From assembly GCA_016938095.1 (NCBI GenBank), contig JAFGVG010000324.1:1-10337 (forward strand): a stretch of 10,337 nucleotides of DNA. Direction: 5' to 3'. The notes beneath the pieces are model-generated. The model ran no database searches and was not told where the DNA came from. It saw only the letters and a list, made by a program, of their open reading frames with translations. Origin of the DNA: Bacteroidales bacterium. Lineage in GTDB: Bacteria > Bacteroidota > Bacteroidia > Bacteroidales > UBA10428. Below are positions 7,696-10,337 of the stretch, in pieces; position 1 is the first letter of the stretch, and every line of letters begins with the position of its first letter. A program made the position numbers and the translations under genes.

Positions 7696-8406
7696 CTAAA
7701 ACGTGCCGTAAAGCGCATGTTCAACGGTGTTGCAATAAATGGAGGAGAAGAAATAAAATCCGGGCCGGTTGGTCATCAATTTTCGCTGCAGGTGCAGGAT
7801 GGGTTGACCTGACGGAACGTTCAGGAAAGTTGCAATTGTTTCGTCTGCCCGCGTTGCCCTTATCCGCTGCTCACCACCTGTCACCTCTATCTGAAAAGCC
7901 TTTCTCAGGATGTCAAAAAGCGACTGATCCTCAAACTTACGGTTGCAGAAACGGGGCAGGTTCAGGTTAGGCAAAAAGTTAAGGTCATAAAATACAGGTA
8001 TGTCATTCACCAACCGCAATCGCTCGAGGTAAATACAACCACTCTGCCGGAACGTGTCGGTAAGGGGAAAAATAAAAGGTTCTGGCCATTGGGTAATAAC
8101 CGGTTTGGAAAGAATGCGGGTGCGCAGGTTATGCTTGCCCAATGCCGATGTTGTGCCCGATATCGACAATATGCCAATTCCATTGGGTGGTCCCTGAACA
8201 ATGCTTCCCTTACCCCGGTGTTTCCTGATCATGCCCTCGTGCAGCAACGAATCAAGGGCATGACGAACGGTGGGACGGGTAATGCCATATTGTGCGCACA
8301 AATCATTCTCGGAAGGTAGCAGGTCTCCTATTTTATATGTACCGCTTATGATTTGCGTTCGCAGCACCTCATAAAGCTTCCGGTATTGAGGTATGGATTG
8401 TTTCAT
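7696..8406 (-). CDS. GntR-family transcriptional regulator, HutC subfamily (UTRA domain)
   Basis: A 236-residue regulator. Residues 5-72 form the GntR winged helix: YEVLRTQIISGTYKIGDLLPSE, then the recognition helix in RPTVRHALDSLLHEG (44-58) and a wing RKHRGKGSIV. Residues about 92-232 match a UTRA effector-binding domain, including the typical late block RADETIATFLNVPSGQPILHLQRKL (186-210). HutC-type proteins usually repress neighbouring catabolic genes and let go when a small pathway metabolite binds the UTRA pocket. The gene is divergent from the E2/E1 genes, and a repeated TAACTTGTAA element lies in the shared 214-bp control region, so it most likely controls that operon and itself. The ligand is unknown; a 2-oxoacid, amino acid or related acid is an inference from context only. 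No Shine-Dalgarno is visible; the start fits the family's N-terminus. Confidence 0.93.
   Translation of the reverse strand: MKQSIPQYRKLYEVLRTQIISGTYKIGDLLPSENDLCAQYGITRPTVRHALDSLLHEGMIRKHRGKGSIVQGPPNGIGILSISGTTSALGKHNLRTRILSKPVITQWPEPFIFPLTDTFRQSGCIYLERLRLVNDIPVFYDLNFLPNLNLPRFCNRKFEDQSLFDILRKAFQIEVTGGEQRIRATRADETIATFLNVPSGQPILHLQRKLMTNRPGFYFFSSIYCNTVEHALYGTF
7700..7721. terminator. Possible bidirectional terminator hairpin inside the gntR 3' end
   Basis: AACGTGC (7700-7706) pairs with GCATGTT (7715-7721) over 7 bp with one G-T wobble and an 8-nt loop. On the minus strand the stem is followed by a run of four T bases at the gntR stop; on the plus strand no T run follows. The mutase and gntR stops are 1 bp apart, so any terminator here must overlap coding sequence. 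The stem is short and the T run weak. Confidence 0.3.
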
Positions 8407-8425
8407 AGAATAAATAATTAAAATA

Positions 8426-8441
8426 ACTTGTAATTACATGT
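8426..8441. promoter_or_regulatory. Putative GntR operator, site 1 (overlaps E2 -33 box)
   Basis: ACTTGTAATTACATGT is an imperfect 16-bp palindrome (7 of 8 pairs match) with a perfect TGTAATTACA core. The GT-n4-AC core fits the general GntR-superfamily operator pattern. TTG at 8428-8430 inside the site is also the -33 box of the predicted E2 promoter, so bound protein would block RNA polymerase. The regulator gene is 20 bp away. Confidence 0.6.
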
Positions 8442-8457
8442 ATAAAGTTTATATTTG
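8428..8457 (+). promoter_or_regulatory. Predicted promoter of the E2-E1 operon
   Basis: TTG at 8428-8430, a 19-bp spacer, then TATATTTG at 8450-8457: a complete match to the Bacteroidota primary promoter pattern (TTG, 19-20 bp, TAnnTTTG). The predicted start near 8464 leaves a leader of about 155 nt before the E2 ATG at 8621, and that leader contains two more copies of the operator word. It is the best promoter match in the window. Confidence 0.65.
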
Positions 8458-8498
8458 CAAAGTATAACCTGAATAATTATTTTACGTAGTAAAGATAA

Positions 8499-8525
8499 CA
8501 AAATTAATTATACTTATATTTACAA
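8499..8525 (-). promoter_or_regulatory. Possible promoter of the gntR gene
   Basis: On the minus strand TAATTTTG (8506 down to 8499) matches TAnnTTTG, and TTG (8525 down to 8523) lies upstream with a 16-bp spacer, shorter than the usual 19-20. Transcription would start near 8491, about 85 nt before the gntR ATG. Putative operator site 2 covers the -33 region and most of the spacer, which would give autorepression. Confidence 0.35.
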
Positions 8526-8527
8526 GT
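8512..8527. promoter_or_regulatory. Putative GntR operator, site 2
   Basis: ACTTATATTTACAAGT is an imperfect 16-bp palindrome (6 of 8 pairs) whose right half TTACAAGT is the exact partner of the site 1 left half. The longer word TTACAAGTTAA (8520-8530) is an exact inverted copy of the word at 8575-8585. Confidence 0.5.
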
Positions 8528-8540
8528 TAATAAAACATTC

Positions 8541-8555
8541 AGGATTTTCTATCCT
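8541..8555. other. Small perfect hairpin in the E2 leader
   Basis: AGGAT, a 5-nt loop, then ATCCT: five pairs between operator sites 2 and 3, in the predicted 5' leader of the E2 transcript. It is too short to call a terminator or riboswitch and has no T run after it. Confidence 0.2.
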
Positions 8556-8574
8556 AACCTGACATCTTTCCGGG

Positions 8575-8585
8575 TTAACTTGTAA
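8575..8585. promoter_or_regulatory. Putative GntR half-operator, site 3
   Basis: TTAACTTGTAA is an exact inverted copy of 8520-8530 and matches 10 of 11 bases of the word at 8423-8433. Its second half-site is degenerate, so it may be a weak or auxiliary site. It lies 35 bp upstream of the E2 start codon, within the predicted leader, where bound protein could act as a roadblock. Confidence 0.4.
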
Positions 8586-8620
8586 ACAGCATAAAAAATC
8601 AACTGAAACGTTCTATAAAC

Positions 8621-9871
8621 ATGGCCATACCCATCATTATGCCCCGGCAGGGACAATCCGTTGAAACCTGCATCATTACCCAGTGGTTTAAACACAAAGG
8701 CGACACCGTGAAAACCGGTGAACTACTGTTTTCTTACGAAACCGACAAGGCTTCGTTTGATGTGGAAGCAACCGGCGAAGGTAAGCTGCTGGAAGTGTTT
8801 TTTAATGACGGTGATGAAGTGCCGGTGCTCACCAACGTAGGGGTCATTGGCAAAGCCGGCGAAAATACCGCTGCCTTTCGTCCCGGTAACATAACAAACA
8901 CCCTTGCGCAAACGGGTTCCTCACCCGAATCAGGGCACCAGCCGGAAGCCTCTGTTCCAACTGCTGTTCAGGTATCCGCTAAAGCTGACATCGAAACCCT
9001 TACATTTCGCATATCGCCCAGGGCCAGGGTTATGGCGGCAAAACTTGGCATCAATCCCTGCGACATTGCCGGAACCGGCCCAAATGGCCGCATCATTGCC
9101 CGGGATATTGAACAAGCAAGCATTGCCGGGACGGCACATGCCGGAATCTCTCCCACCCCGGATCACAAATCCTTAAAAACAGGTTTCGAAGATAAAAAGC
9201 TCTCAAACGTGCGGAAGATCATTGCCCGGACTATGCACGAATCGTTAAGCACTTCGGCACAGCTTACCCATCACCTTTCGGCCGATGTACGCAAAATACT
9301 GGCTTACCGAAAAACCATCAAAGAAGAACTGAGCAAAGGTATCAAGAGCGATATCACCCTGAACGATATGGTTTGTTATGCCGTCATCAGAGCGCTTGAG
9401 AAATTTCCGGAAATAAACAGTCATTTCCTGGGTGAACACATCCGCACCTTTCATAATGTAAACCTGGGTCTGGCCGTAGATACACCCAGGGGGCTGATGG
9501 TTCCGGCGGTTATCAACGCAAGCGACTATTCTCTTAAAGCCTTATCGGAACGCTTACGCGAAGTGGCCGAATTGTGCAGAAGCGGAAAGGTGGACCCCGA
9601 CCTGCTGCAAAGTAACGCGGCTTCGTTCACCGTATCCAATCTGGGTAATTATGGAGTGGAAATGTTTACCCCCATTATCAACCTGCCACAAGTGGCCATA
9701 CTGGGCGTAAACACCATAACCTACCGGCCGGCTGACCTGGGCGACGGCACCATTGGATTCGTACCCATGATGGGCCTGTCGCTTACCTACGATCACCGTG
9801 CAGTTGACGGCGGTCCGGCCACCCTGTTCCTGAGGGAAATTAAAAAGCAAATAGAGGAGTTTATGGTGTAG
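8621..9871 (+). CDS. 2-oxoacid dehydrogenase E2 component (dihydrolipoamide acyltransferase)
   Basis: The 416-residue core subunit of a pyruvate-, branched-chain- or acetoin-type dehydrogenase complex; it carries the acyl group on a swinging lipoyl arm and passes it to CoA. Domains in order: one lipoyl domain (2-78) with lipoyl Lys43 in ETDKASFDVEA; a linker rich in Ala, Pro, Ser and Thr (80-127); a peripheral-subunit (E3/E1)-binding domain at about 129-164 (ISPRARVMAAKLGINPCDIAGTGPNGRI); a second linker; and the catalytic domain at about 190-416 with His392 and Asp396 in DHRAVDG. Nothing essential is missing. Having one lipoyl domain is common and does not identify the substrate. It is divergent from a GntR regulator and is followed by E1 after a 272-bp repeat-filled gap. 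The ATG at 8621 is fixed by the lipoyl-domain start IPIIMPRQGQSVE. Confidence 0.95.
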   Translation: MAIPIIMPRQGQSVETCIITQWFKHKGDTVKTGELLFSYETDKASFDVEATGEGKLLEVFFNDGDEVPVLTNVGVIGKAGENTAAFRPGNITNTLAQTGSSPESGHQPEASVPTAVQVSAKADIETLTFRISPRARVMAAKLGINPCDIAGTGPNGRIIARDIEQASIAGTAHAGISPTPDHKSLKTGFEDKKLSNVRKIIARTMHESLSTSAQLTHHLSADVRKILAYRKTIKEELSKGIKSDITLNDMVCYAVIRALEKFPEINSHFLGEHIRTFHNVNLGLAVDTPRGLMVPAVINASDYSLKALSERLREVAELCRSGKVDPDLLQSNAASFTVSNLGNYGVEMFTPIINLPQVAILGVNTITYRPADLGDGTIGFVPMMGLSLTYDHRAVDGGPATLFLREIKKQIEEFMV

Positions 9872-9880
9872 AAAGGGAAA

Positions 9881-9949
9881 ATGAACAATGAACAATGAAC
9901 AATGAAAAAATGAAAAAATGAAAGAATGAAGAAATGAAGAAATGAAGAA
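9881..9949 (+). repeat. Tandem repeat A: three ATGAACA then six ATGAARRA units
   Basis: Starting 9 nt after the E2 stop there are three exact 7-mers ATGAACA (9881-9901), two ATGAAAAA, one ATGAAAGA and three ATGAAGAA (9902-9949), all contiguous. The strand is almost pure purine. The graded change from unit to unit suggests growth by slippage with local point changes. AAAGGG lies just before the first ATG. Function is unknown. Confidence 0.9.
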
Positions 9950-9970
9950 ATAATTGGACATATTGACTGC

Positions 9971-9999
9971 AAGACCAGAAGACCAGAAGACCAGAAGAC
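9971..9999 (+). repeat. Tandem repeat B: AAGACCAG, about 3.6 copies
   Basis: Three exact 8-bp copies of AAGACCAG (9971-9994) and a partial fourth (9995-9999), directly visible. The unit differs from those of tracts A and D, so three separate repeat families occupy one 272-bp spacer. Confidence 0.9.
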
Positions 10000-10022
10000 A
10001 GGCATTAGCAGCAGCGGCAGTG

Positions 10023-10040
10023 CTTCGACTCCGCTCAGCA
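10023..10040. repeat. Possible dispersed element CTTCGACTCCGCTCAGCA
   Basis: The reverse strand reads TGCTGAGCGGAGTCGAAG. From memory, TGAGCGGAGTCGAA-type words recur in intergenic DNA of Bacteroidota and some other phyla, so this may be a dispersed repeat; only one copy is in the window. TGCT/AGCA at its edges could close a small stem. Confidence 0.4.
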
Positions 10041-10089
10041 TCCAAGCAGCAGTAGTCAGGACCCAACACTCATCATCCTATACTCACAC

Positions 10090-10131
10090 ATCAAGTATCA
10101 AGTATCAAGCATCTAGTATCGAGTATCCAGT
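10090..10131 (+). repeat. Tandem repeat D: six 7-bp ATCNAGT units
   Basis: Six contiguous 7-mers: ATCAAGT twice, ATCAAGC, ATCTAGT, ATCGAGT and ATCCAGT. Variation is almost confined to the fourth base, where all four bases occur. The tract ends 12 bp before the E1 start codon, so copy-number change would alter the leader next to the E1 translation start. Confidence 0.9.
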
Positions 10132-10143
10132 AACCTTCATATC

Positions 10144-10337
10144 ATGCCAAAGAGTCAGTTTATCAATCCGAAAGACATCCGTAAACCGGGTACACTTAGT
10201 TTTGGAACCATACCCGTTAACCGTTATCAGAAATCGCTTGCCGAGGAACGTAAGCAATTCAGCGATGACGACCTGAAACGTATTTACCGTGACATGGTCA
10301 TCATCCGCGAGTTCGAGACCATGATCAACGATATAAA
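10144..10337 (+). CDS. 2-oxoacid dehydrogenase E1 component, N-terminus (3' end beyond window)
   Basis: An open frame from the ATG at 10144 runs to the window end (64 full codons, no stop). It begins MPKSQFINPKD and contains LKRIYRDMVIIREFETMIND, the first helix region typical of thiamine-diphosphate E1 alpha subunits of the pyruvate, branched-chain and acetoin dehydrogenase type. E1 decarboxylates the 2-oxoacid and loads the acyl group on the E2 lipoyl arm, which fits the neighbouring E2 gene. Many Bacteroidota encode E1 alpha and beta as one fused chain with a short N-terminal extension like this one; whether that holds here cannot be seen. The thiamine-diphosphate motif lies beyond the window. 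No clear TAnnTTTG promoter is visible in the 272-bp spacer, so it is probably read from the E2 promoter. Confidence 0.85.
   Translation, partial: MPKSQFINPKDIRKPGTLSFGTIPVNRYQKSLAEERKQFSDDDLKRIYRDMVIIREFETMINDI

Noticed and set aside
8407..8620. A riboswitch or small RNA in the long E2 leader
   Set aside because: Only one 5-bp hairpin is visible and no conserved riboswitch motif is recognised; repeated operator words explain the region better.
9881..9999. A CRISPR array
   Set aside because: Units are 7-8 bp and contiguous without spacers; they are simple tandem repeats.
9554..10069. A 171-residue minus-strand reading frame (and a second, 9793-10041) rich in FFH/SFL repeats
   Set aside because: It overlaps the 3' end of E2 antisense, and its Phe/His/Ser runs are just the translated ATGAARRA and AAGACCAG tandem repeats; no plausible start context or domain.

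Overview
The window reads as ordinary chromosomal DNA from a member of the Bacteroidota, probably close to Bacteroidales. The signs are several promoter elements of the TAnnTTTG type, A-rich gene starts that mostly lack Shine-Dalgarno sequences, a Bacteroidota-type 6-bladed beta-propeller lipoprotein, and an E1 gene starting just downstream of an E2 gene. No genus can be named from sequence alone. Eight protein genes are visible, two of them cut by the window edges. I see no tRNA, rRNA, CRISPR array, transposase or phage gene.

Layout. 1-2307 (+): 3' part of a hybrid histidine kinase (PAS-GAF-PAS-HisKA-HATPase-REC). 2348-3490 (-): a beta-propeller lipoprotein, convergent with the kinase. 3491-3723: a divergent promoter region. 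3724-5148 and 5158-6210 (+): an NfeD-type membrane serine protease followed 9 bp later by the endolytic murein transglycosylase MltG, a likely cell-envelope operon. 6288-7694 (+): a phosphoglucomutase/phosphomannomutase. 7696-8406 (-): a GntR/UTRA repressor-like regulator whose stop lies 1 bp from the mutase stop. 8407-8620: a divergent control region with three copies of a TAACTTGTAA element and a strong-looking Bacteroidota promoter. 8621-9871 (+): the lipoyl E2 acyltransferase of a 2-oxoacid dehydrogenase complex. 9872-10143: a spacer filled with three different short tandem repeats. 10144-end (+): the start of the thiamine-diphosphate E1 component.

How the genes work together. The right-hand third looks like a locally regulated 2-oxoacid dehydrogenase locus. 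The GntR protein probably binds the repeated element between its own gene and E2; one copy lies on the -33 box of the E2 promoter. E2 and E1 are subunits of one complex, and E3 is not visible. The middle genes are envelope and sugar-phosphate housekeeping functions.

I found no clearly novel multi-gene system. The best leads are the operator/promoter arrangement at 8426-8585, the unusual repeat-packed E2-E1 spacer with its chain of minimal ATGA-linked reading frames, and an 11-base repeat word found after two unrelated stop codons.
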